DNA of 64,000 bases from Halomonas sp. MCCC 1A13316 (GTDB lineage: Bacteria; Pseudomonadota; Gammaproteobacteria; Pseudomonadales; Halomonadaceae), in assembly GCF_014931605.1 (NCBI RefSeq), contig NZ_CP053382.1:3782001-3846000 (forward strand), given 5' to 3'. The notes beneath the pieces were generated by a model. The model was not told the DNA's origin and did not search any database. It worked only from the letters and a program-made list of their open reading frames with translations. Position numbers and translations under genes: made by a program. Below, one piece after another: positions 1 through 10,233 of the stretch (position 1 is its first letter; each line of letters begins with the position of its first letter).

Positions 1-1085
<1,085 letters not shown>

Positions 1086-1163
1086 CAGCCGGCCGGTTGC
1101 GCCAGGCCAGGCGCCACCGGCCGTCATCAGTGACTTACTCATTCGCGACCCAACTTACCTTCT

Positions 1164-1169
1164 CAGGAG
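1164..1169 (+). promoter_or_regulatory. Shine-Dalgarno that fixes the yajC start
   Basis: AGGAGA lies 11 bp before the ATG at 1181. The same frame stays open back to 1082, so this site and the family N-terminus decide the shorter start. Confidence 0.6.
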
Positions 1170-1180
1170 ATACGCTTCTC

Positions 1181-1510
1181 ATGCTGGACTTCTTCATCTC
1201 CCCGGCCATGGCCCAGGACGCCGGTGCCGCAGGCGGCGGCATCGCCCAGATCGTCATGCTGGTCGGCTTCGTGCTGATCTTCTACTTCCTGCTGTGGCGC
1301 CCTCAGTCCAAGCGTGCCAAGCAGCACCGCGAGCTGGTCGGCGGCCTGTCCAAGGGCGACGAGGTAGTGATCGGCGGCGGCCTGGTGGGTCGCATCACCA
1401 AGGTGGGCGATGAGTTCCTCACCCTGGAGATTGCCGACAACACCGAGGTCAACGTACAGAAGAGCGCCGTGGCCAACGTGCTCCCCAAGGGCACCATCAA
1501 GTCCATCTGA
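1181..1510 (+). CDS. yajC: Sec translocon accessory subunit YajC
   Basis: Small inner-membrane partner of SecD-SecF in the holotranslocon. The 109-residue product has one membrane segment at about residues 20-40 (rich in Ile, Val, Leu, Phe), followed by the family's LLWRPQSKRAKQH motif and a small cytoplasmic domain with the GDEVV-IGGGLVGRI pattern. I chose the ATG at 1181 because a clear AGGAGA precedes it and the N-terminus MLDFFISPAMAQ matches the family; the upstream extension to 1082 would overlap the tgt stop and is not conserved in character. secD follows after 154 bp on the same strand, so the three genes probably form one unit. Confidence 0.95.
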   Translation: MLDFFISPAMAQDAGAAGGGIAQIVMLVGFVLIFYFLLWRPQSKRAKQHRELVGGLSKGDEVVIGGGLVGRITKVGDEFLTLEIADNTEVNVQKSAVANVLPKGTIKSI

Positions 1511-1664
1511 CGTCTATGCTCCTCGCCCTTGCCGATGGCTCCTCCCCGAGCCAGGTGACGGCGAGGGTCGCATGGCGGCCGAGTTGCCTTCCCTCCTCAC
1601 GGATCGGGCGCTCGGCCGCGCTGCCGTTCAGTAGCCTTATTTACGCAACCTAGGCAGGGCTCCC

Positions 1665-3515
<1,851 letters not shown>

Positions 3516-3537
3516 GGCTCATCAACTTGAGGTGGTT

Positions 3538-4464
3538 ATGAAAACCCTCGTCAACCGTCAGCTCGACTTCATGGGCAAGCGCCGGATCGCCTTCGCGCTC
3601 TCCGGCCTGATGATCCTGGTGTCGATCGCCTCGCTGCTGTTCCAGCAGCTCAATCTGGGGCTGGATTTCACCGGCGGTACGCTGGTCGAGGTGCGCTACT
3701 CCGTGGCCCCCTCGCTGGATGCGGTGCGCCAGATCCTGGAAGGCGCCGGCTTCCGTGATGTCTCCGTGCAGACCTTCGGTGCCTCCACCGAAGTGCTCAT
3801 TCGCCTGCAACAGGCCTTCGATCCCGACGTCGGCGAGCAGGTGGTAGGCCTGCTACGCGACGAAGGCAGCACGGTCGAGCTGGTGCGTGCCGAGTTCGTC
3901 GGCGCCCAGGTCGGCGAGCAGCTGCGCGACCAGAGCGGCCTCGGCCTGCTGGTGGCGCTGGGCGTGGTGATGCTCTACGTCGCCTTCCGCTTCCAGTACA
4001 AGTTCGCCATCGGCGCACTGCTGGCGCTGATGCACGACGTCATCGTCGTGGTCGGCGTCTTCTCGCTGTTCCAGCTGGAGTTCGACCTGACGGTGCTGGC
4101 CGCACTGCTGGCGGTGATCGGCTATTCGCTCAACGACACCATCGTCGTCTACGACCGTATCCGCGAGAGCATCCGCACCTCGCGCATCGACGACATGCCG
4201 GCGATCTTCAACGAAGCCATCAACCTGACCCTGTCGCGCACGCTGGCCACCTCCGGCACCACATTACTGGTGCTGCTGGCACTGCTGGTGCTCGGCGGTG
4301 ACATGATCCACTACTTCTCCATCGCCTTGATCGTCGGCATCGTGGTCGGCACCTTCTCCTCCATCTACGTGGCCGCTGCCCTGTTGTTGACCGTGCACCT
4401 GGAGCGCAAGGACCTGATACCGCCTAAGAAAGAGGTGGACGCAGAGGAAGAGCAGTTGCCCTAG
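3538..4464 (+). CDS. secF: Protein translocase subunit SecF
   Basis: Partner of SecD in the protein-translocating RND-type complex. The 308-residue product shows the SecF signature GLDFTGGTLVEV near residue 40, an N-terminal membrane segment (about 20-38) and five C-terminal segments, with the conserved YSLNDTIVVYDRIRES stretch around residues 200-215. I use the ATG at 3538 because GAGG at 3529-3532 gives normal spacing; a GTG at 3532 is in frame but overlaps that site. It is the last gene of the yajC-secD-secF row, and a strong hairpin follows at 4523-4557. Confidence 0.97.
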   Translation: MKTLVNRQLDFMGKRRIAFALSGLMILVSIASLLFQQLNLGLDFTGGTLVEVRYSVAPSLDAVRQILEGAGFRDVSVQTFGASTEVLIRLQQAFDPDVGEQVVGLLRDEGSTVELVRAEFVGAQVGEQLRDQSGLGLLVALGVVMLYVAFRFQYKFAIGALLALMHDVIVVVGVFSLFQLEFDLTVLAALLAVIGYSLNDTIVVYDRIRESIRTSRIDDMPAIFNEAINLTLSRTLATSGTTLLVLLALLVLGGDMIHYFSIALIVGIVVGTFSSIYVAAALLLTVHLERKDLIPPKKEVDAEEEQLP

Positions 4465-4522
4465 GAAAGGCACCATGGCCTGCTGCGCTCGGATATATTG
4501 GGCGCAACGGTGCTCTGAAACG

Positions 4523-4557
4523 AAACCGCCCCCGCAGCGCTGCTGCGGGGGCGGTTT
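4523..4557. terminator. Bidirectional hairpin between convergent secF and suhB
   Basis: A perfect 16-bp inverted repeat (4523-4538 pairing with 4542-4557) with a 3-base loop. Its outer arms carry AAA/TTT, so either strand gives a GC-rich stem ending in U-rich sequence. It sits between the 3' ends of secF (+) and suhB (-), where it can end both transcripts. Confidence 0.8.
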
Positions 4558-4576
4558 GCGTTGCGGGCACGCGAGC

Positions 4577-5371
4577 CTAGAAATGCGGTTTGAGCTGCTG
4601 CACCAGGGCCTTGTACAGGCGCGGACCGGCGGCCATCAACTGACCCTCGGCCTCTATGCCGGGCTGGCCGTCGGGCGTGCCCATCAGGGCTCCGGCTTCC
4701 TTGAGCAACAGGCTGCCGACCAGGCGATCCTGCTCCTCCAACCCCAGCACAAAGGCAATATCGGCACGGCCCGCGGCAAGTTCGGCCATGTCCAGCAGGC
4801 CGCTGCCGGTAGCCACTTGGGCCTCGATTTGCGGGCCGAGCTGTTGGATCAGGGTCAGGTAGGCGGGAAGGTGGCGCGAACGCTGCCAGCTTTCGGGCAG
4901 GCTCATGGCCATCCGGGTACCGAGAATAGCATTGGTCTTGGGTACACGAATACGCTTACCGTTGTGCTGCGAACCGCGGCCACGGCTGGTCAGGTACTCG
5001 TCGTCGCTGAAGGGGCAGATCACCACTGCATGCTCCGGGCGACCCTTCACCAGGCACACCACCGACAGGGCAAAGCCATTGCCGGCCACACCCAGGCTGG
5101 AGTAGCCGTGAAAGGGCTCGATGCGCCATTCGGTATCCCCGCCTTCACCTTCGCCGGCGCGATGAGGAGTAAAACGGCCGCTGACCCCGTGCTGGGGATA
5201 ACCGCGGTTGAGCTGACGCACGATCAGTGTTTCGGCATTGCGTGCGGTGTCCTCGAGCAGGCGCTCGAGGTTGTGTTCCTCATGAGCGTTCTCGATGCGC
5301 TCACGAATGCGCAGGAACTGTTCGGCGGCGCTGCGCGTGGCGCGCAGGGCGAATTGGACCATCGGATGCAT
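4577..5371 (-). CDS. suhB: SuhB-type inositol-monophosphatase family protein with degenerate active site
   Basis: In the SuhB/IMPase family, D-myo-inositol 1-phosphate hydrolysis needs a metal-binding DPLDGT motif and an upstream Glu; E. coli SuhB also works in the NusA/NusB/NusE/NusG rRNA antitermination complex. The 264-residue product starts MHPM like E. coli SuhB and aligns along its length (YPQH near 58-61, RGRGSQHNGKRIRV at 130-143, AAGRADIAF near 199-207). However the DPLDGT position reads EPFHGY (85-90), the TEESG segment reads SGRFTP (64-69), and WDFAAG reads QDRLVG (214-219). Two of three metal-binding Asp and the catalytic Glu are therefore missing. The ATG at 5371 is chosen by the family N-terminus. 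It is divergent from trmJ, as in other gammaproteobacteria. An antitermination role without catalysis is my inference. Confidence 0.88.
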   Translation of the reverse strand: MHPMVQFALRATRSAAEQFLRIRERIENAHEEHNLERLLEDTARNAETLIVRQLNRGYPQHGVSGRFTPHRAGEGEGGDTEWRIEPFHGYSSLGVAGNGFALSVVCLVKGRPEHAVVICPFSDDEYLTSRGRGSQHNGKRIRVPKTNAILGTRMAMSLPESWQRSRHLPAYLTLIQQLGPQIEAQVATGSGLLDMAELAAGRADIAFVLGLEEQDRLVGSLLLKEAGALMGTPDGQPGIEAEGQLMAAGPRLYKALVQQLKPHF

Positions 5372-5414
5372 GATCGGGCCTTGGAGCGTCGGTGATGTTA
5401 AAGAACAGGCTAGT

Positions 5415-5460
5415 TCGAACGCGTAGGTCGAGTCGAACGCGGCGTACGGGGTCGAACGCG
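5415..5460. repeat. Three direct copies of a 9-bp motif in the suhB leader
   Basis: TCGAACGCG occurs at 5415-5423, 5433-5441 and 5452-5460, spaced 18 and 19 bp apart, 44-89 bp upstream of the suhB start. The spacing of nearly two helical turns is compatible with a protein-binding array, but function is unknown. Confidence 0.5.
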
Positions 5461-5579
5461 TGGCGCGCATCCTAGCAGAATCGCTCCACGTCCGCCATTG
5501 CCCTTGGCGAGCATGGTAGACTTGGCCCTCCCCTGGGTTAACCGTCTTGTTACCACGTCAACGGCAGAGGCAGTCCTGC

Positions 5580-6335
5580 ATGCTCGACCGCATTCGCATC
5601 GTGCTGATCGGCACCAGCCATCCCGGCAACATCGGCGCTGTTGCCCGCGCCATGCACAACATGGGGCTCGCCGACCTCGCTCTGGTCGCACCGCGCTGCG
5701 AGCCGCTGACCAGCGAGAGCATCTCTCGAGCCTCCGGGGCCGATCATATCGTTCACGCTGCGCGCCGTGTCGAGTCACTCGAAGAAGCCGTCGCCGACTG
5801 CACCCTGGCAGTGGGTGCCAGCGCCCGCTCACGCACCCTGCCGTGGCCGATGGTCACGCCGCGCGCGCTGGGCAGCCGCCTGCCGCAAGAGCTCGGTGCC
5901 CCCGAGACGCGTGTCGCGCTGGTGTTCGGCCGCGAGGACAGCGGACTCTCCAACACTGAACTGCAGCGCTGCCATGCCCACGTGCACATCCCCACCAACC
6001 CGGACTTCAGCTCGCTCAACCTGGCCGCCGCGGTGCAGGTGATGGCTTACGAGTGCCGCCTGGCCTGGCTCGAAGCCGACAGCGCCGCGGGCGAGCAGGA
6101 ACAGGAGGCGCACCAGCCGCTGGCCAGCCATGAGGAGCTCGAAAACTATTTCTCTCACCTCGAGCGCACCCTGATCGCCATCGGCTTCCACGACCCGGCC
6201 ATGCCGCGCCAGCTGATGGCTCGGCTGCGGCGCTTCACCCTGCGTGCGCGCCCCGAGCGCATGGAACTCAATATCCTGCGTGGCATTCTTTCCGCCACCG
6301 AGAAGTGCGCCCCGGAAAAGAGCGACGAAAGCTGA
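5580..6335 (+). CDS. trmJ: tRNA (cytidine/uridine-32-2'-O-)-methyltransferase TrmJ
   Basis: SAM-dependent SPOUT-class enzyme that methylates the ribose of nucleotide 32 in the anticodon loop. The 251-residue product (E. coli 246) shows TrmH-family motif 1 (HPGNIGAVARAMHNMG, residues about 14-29), motif 2 (GREDSGLSNTEL, near 117-128) and motif 3 (IPTNPDFSSLNLAAAVQV, near 137-154), which together build the knotted SAM site. The ATG at 5580 gives the typical N-terminus MLDRIRIVLIGTSHPGN; an in-frame ATG at 5547 adds 11 unconserved residues. It is divergent from suhB across 208 bp and precedes cysE by 171 bp. Confidence 0.95.
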   Translation: MLDRIRIVLIGTSHPGNIGAVARAMHNMGLADLALVAPRCEPLTSESISRASGADHIVHAARRVESLEEAVADCTLAVGASARSRTLPWPMVTPRALGSRLPQELGAPETRVALVFGREDSGLSNTELQRCHAHVHIPTNPDFSSLNLAAAVQVMAYECRLAWLEADSAAGEQEQEAHQPLASHEELENYFSHLERTLIAIGFHDPAMPRQLMARLRRFTLRARPERMELNILRGILSATEKCAPEKSDES

Positions 6336-6506
6336 ATGAGCGCCGCAGCGAAGGCGTGTAGCGTCGACGAAACGAGCGCAGACACAGCACTTTCGGGCTT
6401 CGCACGGCAGATGTCTTGAACGCGAGCCGCTGCGCCCCCATTGATGGACTGTCACATACCGCTTTTTCGCTGCCCAGGCCGCCTCACCGCCACCAAGGAC
6501 CGCTGC

Positions 6507-7373
6507 ATGTTTCAACGACTGCGCGAGGACATCAATAGCGTATTCGCCCGTGACCCGGCGGCGCGCAACTTCCTGGAAGTGCTCACTAACTATCCAGGCC
6601 TTCACGCACTGCTGCTCCACCGCCTCGCCCATTGGCTGTGGCGCAAGCAGCTCAAGTGGCTGGCGCGTACCCTGTCGACTTTCGCGCGCTGGCTCACCGG
6701 CATTGAGATCCACCCCGGAGCGAAGATTGGCCGGCGCTTCTTCATCGACCACGGCATGGGCGTGGTGATCGGCGAAACCGCCGAGGTCGGCGACGACGTC
6801 ACGCTCTACCAGGGCGTGACGCTGGGCGGCACCAGTTGGCACAAGGGCAAGCGTCATCCGACCTTGGGCGATGGCGTCATCGTCGGTGCAGGCGCCAAGA
6901 TTCTCGGCCCCTTCATTGTCGGCGCCGGGGCCAAGGTCGGCTCCAATGCGGTGGTGACCAAGGAAGTGCCCGCCGGAGCCACGGTAGTCGGCATCCCCGG
7001 CAAGATCGTCAAGCGTACCGAGCCGGACATTGCCGAGGCACTGGAGGTCGACCCCGCGCGCCGCGAGGCGATGCGGCGCAAGTTCGGCTTCGATGCCTAC
7101 GGCGTGAGCGAGGACATGCCCGACCCGGTGGCGCGCTCGATCCAGGCCATGCTCGATCACATGCATGCTGTGGACGAACGCGTCGAGCTCATGTGCGGCA
7201 CCCTGCGCAAGCTCGACGCCAGCTATCGCGAGGGCAAGCTGCCGGCGCTGCGCGACGAGGACTTCGCCGACATCCTCTCCGATGTCGACTCCTGCTGTGG
7301 CCCCACCGGCGATTCCGGCGACGGACATGACGTAGATCAAGGCGGACAGGACCCCTCGCGGGGGAATGGTTGA
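6507..7373 (+). CDS. cysE: Serine O-acetyltransferase
   Basis: Acetylates L-serine with acetyl-CoA to O-acetylserine, the first committed step of cysteine synthesis. The 288-residue product carries left-handed beta-helix hexapeptide repeats at about residues 70-175, with the active-site region [20 protein letters not shown] and the GVTLGGT turn. The N-terminal helical domain is short, as in the NifP/EpsC type rather than E. coli CysE. The C-terminal end (residues about 260-288) is Gly/Asp-rich and variable. The ATG at 6507 follows AAGGA with good spacing; an ATG at 6441 would add 22 unconserved residues. Its place just before iscR fits supply of cysteine to IscS. The 171-bp upstream gap shows no clear signal. 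Confidence 0.93.
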   Translation: MFQRLREDINSVFARDPAARNFLEVLTNYPGLHALLLHRLAHWLWRKQLKWLARTLSTFARWLTGIEIHPGAKIGRRFFIDHGMGVVIGETAEVGDDVTLYQGVTLGGTSWHKGKRHPTLGDGVIVGAGAKILGPFIVGAGAKVGSNAVVTKEVPAGATVVGIPGKIVKRTEPDIAEALEVDPARREAMRRKFGFDAYGVSEDMPDPVARSIQAMLDHMHAVDERVELMCGTLRKLDASYREGKLPALRDEDFADILSDVDSCCGPTGDSGDGHDVDQGGQDPSRGNG

Positions 7374-7399
7374 CCTTCGCACTCAGGCTTTACCATAAT
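7370..7399 (+). promoter_or_regulatory. Sigma-70-like promoter for iscR
   Basis: TTGACC (7370-7375), an 18-bp spacer and CATAAT (7394-7399) lie about 100 bp upstream of the iscR ATG; the -35 box overlaps the end of cysE. Each box has five of six consensus bases. I do not see a good type-1 IscR box over it. Confidence 0.5.
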
Positions 7400-7502
7400 G
7401 GCGTATTGATTAACGGCTCGCCGTCAGCGGCGAGCGCTCGCTGACCTTGCGGTCCCGGCCACGGGCCGAGGTACGCTTTCCGATGCGCCTGAAGAGCCCG
7501 CC

Positions 7503-7973
7503 ATGCGTTTGACAACTAAGGGACGCTACGCCGTCACCGCCATGCTCGACCTGGCCCTGAACGCAGACAAGGGACCCACTTGCCTGGCCGATATCTCGCG
7601 CCGCCAGGAAATCTCACTGCCCTATCTGGAGCAGCTCTTCGCCCGCCTGCGTCGCGCCGGGCTGGTCAACAGCGTACGCGGCCCCGGAGGCGGCTACCTG
7701 CTGGCGATGACTGCGGCCGAGATATCGGTGTCGCGGGTGATCGACGCCGTCGACGAATCGGTCGACGCCACGCGCTGCCAGGGCCTGTCGGATTGCCAGC
7801 AGGGCGATACCTGCCTGACCCACCACCTGTGGTGTGACCTCTCTGAGCAGATCCGTGGTTTCCTCGACGGCATCACGCTCGGCCAGTTGGTCGAGCACGG
7901 CGACGTGCGCCGCATCGCTGCCCGCCAGCGCAGTCGTCACGACGACAACACCATACTGACCTCCTCGCCCTGA
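7503..7973 (+). CDS. iscR: Rrf2-family [2Fe-2S] regulator IscR
   Basis: Fe-S-sensing transcription factor that controls Fe-S assembly genes. The 156-residue product has the Rrf2 winged helix at residues 1-80 ([18 protein letters not shown], then [17 protein letters not shown] and [10 protein letters not shown]). Cluster ligands C92, C98, C104 and H107 fall at exactly the E. coli positions, so it should bind a [2Fe-2S] cluster. iscS follows after 40 bp. Unlike the standard isc operon, only iscS and an A-type carrier follow it. Confidence 0.96.
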   Translation: MRLTTKGRYAVTAMLDLALNADKGPTCLADISRRQEISLPYLEQLFARLRRAGLVNSVRGPGGGYLLAMTAAEISVSRVIDAVDESVDATRCQGLSDCQQGDTCLTHHLWCDLSEQIRGFLDGITLGQLVEHGDVRRIAARQRSRHDDNTILTSSP

Positions 7974-8013
7974 TCGCTCCGGCCGAGGTACAGACTGGAG
8001 ATTCCGCGAGATC

Positions 8014-9162
8014 ATGAGCGCCCTCGTATATCTCGACTACGCCGCCACCACTCCGGTCGACCCCCGTGTCGCCGAGGTAATGCAGCGTCATCTCACTCTC
8101 GACGGCACCTTCGCCAACCCCGCCTCACGCAGCCACATGCTCGGCTGGCAGGCGGAACAGGCGGTGGAGAGCGCGCGTCGCCAGGTCGCCGACCTGATCG
8201 CGGCCGACCCGCGCGAAATCGTCTGGACCAGCGGCGCCACCGAGGCCGACAACCTGGCGCTGATCGGCTTCATGCGCGCCAATCGTGAGCGCGGCCGCCA
8301 CCTGGTGACCTCGGTCATCGAGCACAAGGCGGTGGTGGATACTGCCACCGCACTGGAGAACGAGGGCTTCGACGTCACCTGGCTGACACCGGGGCGCGAT
8401 GGCCGTGTCACGCCCGAGCAGCTGTCCGAGGCCATGCGCCCCGACACCCTCCTGGTGTCGCTGATGGCAGTGAACAACGAACTGGGCAGCATCCACGATT
8501 TGGCAGCCCTCGCCGAAGTGGCCCATTCGGGCGGCGCCGTTTTCCACGTCGACGCCGCCCAAGGCGTGGGCCGCATCGACCTCGACGTGAGCCGCCTGGG
8601 CATCGACCTGCTGTCTCTCTCGGGCCACAAGGCCTACGGCCCCAAGGGCATTGGCGCGCTCTACGTGCGGCGCAGCCCGGATCTGCGCATCGAACCGTTG
8701 ATCCATGGCGGCGGCCACGAGCGCGGCATGCGCTCCGGCACTCTGGCTACCCACCAGATCGCCGGCATGGGCGAAGCCTTCAGCCTGGCCGTCGCCGAGG
8801 GCGAAGCCGATCAGACGCGCATCCTGGCACTACGGAACCGCCTGCTCGACGGGCTGTCCGACCTGGACGGCATTCATTGCAATACCGTGCTCGATGTGGC
8901 GGTACCCAACATTCTCAACCTGGCCTTCGAGGGCGTAGATGGGGAGTCGCTGCTGATGGCGCTGCGCAGCATTGCCCTGTCGACCGGGTCGGCATGCAAT
9001 TCCGCCAGCGTCGAGCCATCCTATGTATTGAAGGGTATCGGCGTGCCCCGATCGCTGGCCCTGGCTTCGCTGCGTTTCAGCTTCGGTCGCTTCACTACCG
9101 ATGCCGATATCGACGCGGCTCTCGGGGCCCTTCGCCATGCCCTTCCGGGCCTGCGACGCTAG
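8014..9162 (+). CDS. iscS: Cysteine desulfurase IscS, lacking the C-terminal tail
   Basis: PLP enzyme that removes sulfur from L-cysteine as a persulfide and hands it to Fe-S assembly, tRNA thiolation and other acceptors. The 382-residue product aligns collinearly with E. coli IscS (404 residues): PLP lysine K206 in SGHKAYGPKG and the persulfide cysteine C328 in STGSACNSAS have the same numbers. The product stops after HALPGLRR, about 22 residues short, so the tail that in E. coli contributes to IscU docking is missing. There is no frameshift nearby; the stop is followed directly by the iscA Shine-Dalgarno. No iscU follows. IscS could still supply sulfur to tRNA and SUF-type partners (inference). 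Confidence 0.93.
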   Translation: MSALVYLDYAATTPVDPRVAEVMQRHLTLDGTFANPASRSHMLGWQAEQAVESARRQVADLIAADPREIVWTSGATEADNLALIGFMRANRERGRHLVTSVIEHKAVVDTATALENEGFDVTWLTPGRDGRVTPEQLSEAMRPDTLLVSLMAVNNELGSIHDLAALAEVAHSGGAVFHVDAAQGVGRIDLDVSRLGIDLLSLSGHKAYGPKGIGALYVRRSPDLRIEPLIHGGGHERGMRSGTLATHQIAGMGEAFSLAVAEGEADQTRILALRNRLLDGLSDLDGIHCNTVLDVAVPNILNLAFEGVDGESLLMALRSIALSTGSACNSASVEPSYVLKGIGVPRSLALASLRFSFGRFTTDADIDAALGALRHALPGLRR

Positions 9163-9198
9163 TCGTCGCCCACCCATTTTCGCTGCAGGAGAATGAAC

Positions 9199-9525
9199 AT
9201 GGCGCATCTATCGATTACCACCAACGCCGCCGAGCAGATCCAGCGGGTGCTCGAAGAGCGCGGGCAGGGCCTGGGCCTGCGTGTCACGGTCAAGCCCAGC
9301 GGCTGTTCCGGTTATAGCTACGTGCTCGACTTCGCCGACGAGGCCGCCAATGACGACGCGGTTTTCGAAGAGCACGGCGTCACCGTCTTCGTCGCCCCCG
9401 AGGCGCTGGAGATGCTGGACGGCAGCGAGGTCGACTATGTCTCGGAGGGGCTCAATCGCTTCTTCCGCTTCAACAACCCCAACGTCAAGGATCAGTGCGG
9501 GTGCGGGGAGAGCTTCACCGTCTGA
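9199..9525 (+). CDS. iscA: A-type Fe-S carrier protein (IscA/SufA family)
   Basis: A-type carriers accept and deliver Fe-S clusters to apo-proteins. The 108-residue product has the three family cysteines: C36 in SGCSGYSYV and C100, C102 in QCGCGESF. I use ATG 9199 because CAGGAGA at 9186-9192 abuts the alternative ATG at 9193 and gives about 7 bp spacing to 9199. It is 36 bp behind iscS and probably cotranscribed. It could equally be named sufA; the tail CGCGESF is common to both. Confidence 0.9.
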   Translation: MAHLSITTNAAEQIQRVLEERGQGLGLRVTVKPSGCSGYSYVLDFADEAANDDAVFEEHGVTVFVAPEALEMLDGSEVDYVSEGLNRFFRFNNPNVKDQCGCGESFTV

Positions 9526-9543
9526 TCTGCACCAGAGTGACGA

Positions 9544-9573
9544 TTGTTCAACGCCCTCTGGCAGCGGTATACT
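9544..9573 (+). promoter_or_regulatory. Candidate sigma-70 promoter for ndk
   Basis: TATACT (9568-9573) is a good -10 box; TTGTTC 18 bp upstream (9544-9549) is a poor -35. It would give a leader of about 150 nt containing the hairpin at 9651-9698. Confidence 0.4.
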
Positions 9574-9650
9574 CTGCGCCCAAAGTTTTCTCGCGCTGAC
9601 TCGCCACGTGCAGCATCTCGGTACGCGGGGACGAACGCATTCAGAATCCG

Positions 9651-9698
9651 TAGCGCCGCGCCATGCCACCCCATCCGGGTTGGTACGGCGCGGCGCTA
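9651..9698 (+). promoter_or_regulatory. Long hairpin in the ndk leader
   Basis: A perfect 12-bp inverted repeat (9651-9662 with 9687-9698) continues inward with further pairs (9664-9668 with 9681-9685, and 9670-9672 with 9677-9679) around a 4-base loop. CCCCATCCG is present in the loop side and again just after the stem (9669-9677, 9700-9708). There is no U-run, so it is not a classical terminator. It ends 33 bp before the ndk ATG. Confidence 0.6.
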
Positions 9699-9731
9699 TC
9701 CCCATCCGAATCTCAATGGAGACAGGCCCAC

Positions 9732-10157
9732 ATGGCAACCGAACGTACCCTTTCCATCATCAAGCCCGACGCCGTCGCCAAGAATGCCATCGGCGAGATC
9801 ATCTCCCGCTTCGAAAAGGCCGGCCTCAAGGTCGTCGCCGCCAAGATGCTGCATCTCTCCGAAGAGCAGGCCGGCGGGTTCTACGCCGAGCACAAGGAGC
9901 GTCCCTTCTTCAAGGATCTGGTGGGCTTCATGACCTCCGGCCCGGTCGTCGTCCAGGTGCTGGAAGGCGACGACGCCATTGCCAAGAACCGCGACCTGAT
10001 GGGTGCCACCAACCCCAAGGAAGCTGCGCCGGGCACCATTCGCGCCGACTTCGCCGAGACCATCGACGCCAACGCCGTGCACGGTTCCGATTCGCCGGCT
10101 TCCGCCGAGCGCGAAGTGGCTTATTTCTTCAACAGCGACGAAATCTGCCCGCGCTGA
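9732..10157 (+). CDS. ndk: Nucleoside diphosphate kinase
   Basis: Transfers the gamma-phosphate of ATP to NDPs through a phosphohistidine, balancing (d)NTP pools. The 141-residue product has the typical N-terminus [15 protein letters not shown] and the active-site histidine H117 in NAVHGSDS. The ATG at 9732 gives the family start; the frame is open to 9663 but that part falls in the hairpin leader. It heads the ndk-rlmN-pilF-rodZ-ispG-hisS-yfgM-bamB-der row; rlmN starts 76 bp downstream. Confidence 0.97.
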   Translation: MATERTLSIIKPDAVAKNAIGEIISRFEKAGLKVVAAKMLHLSEEQAGGFYAEHKERPFFKDLVGFMTSGPVVVQVLEGDDAIAKNRDLMGATNPKEAAPGTIRADFAETIDANAVHGSDSPASAEREVAYFFNSDEICPR

Positions 10158-10233
10158 GCCACTCCGTCCAGCCGAGCATTTCGCGGGGGCGCACCAGCCC
10201 CCGCTCTCGTCCCGCCCCGACCTACGTGATGCC

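Noticed and set aside
1511..1664. Small gene between yajC and secD
   Set aside because: The open frame starting at 1410 overlaps yajC, has Arg/Pro/Ser shadow composition and no ribosome-binding site.
5410..5425. tRNA-like TTCGAA element
   Set aside because: No cloverleaf can be built around it; it is part of the triple 9-bp repeat.
6336..6506. Small RNA or regulatory element before cysE
   Set aside because: No promoter-terminator pair or convincing stem was found by eye.
5829..7382. 517-codon minus-strand frame opposite trmJ/cysE
   Set aside because: Spans two real genes and their gap; no conserved motif.
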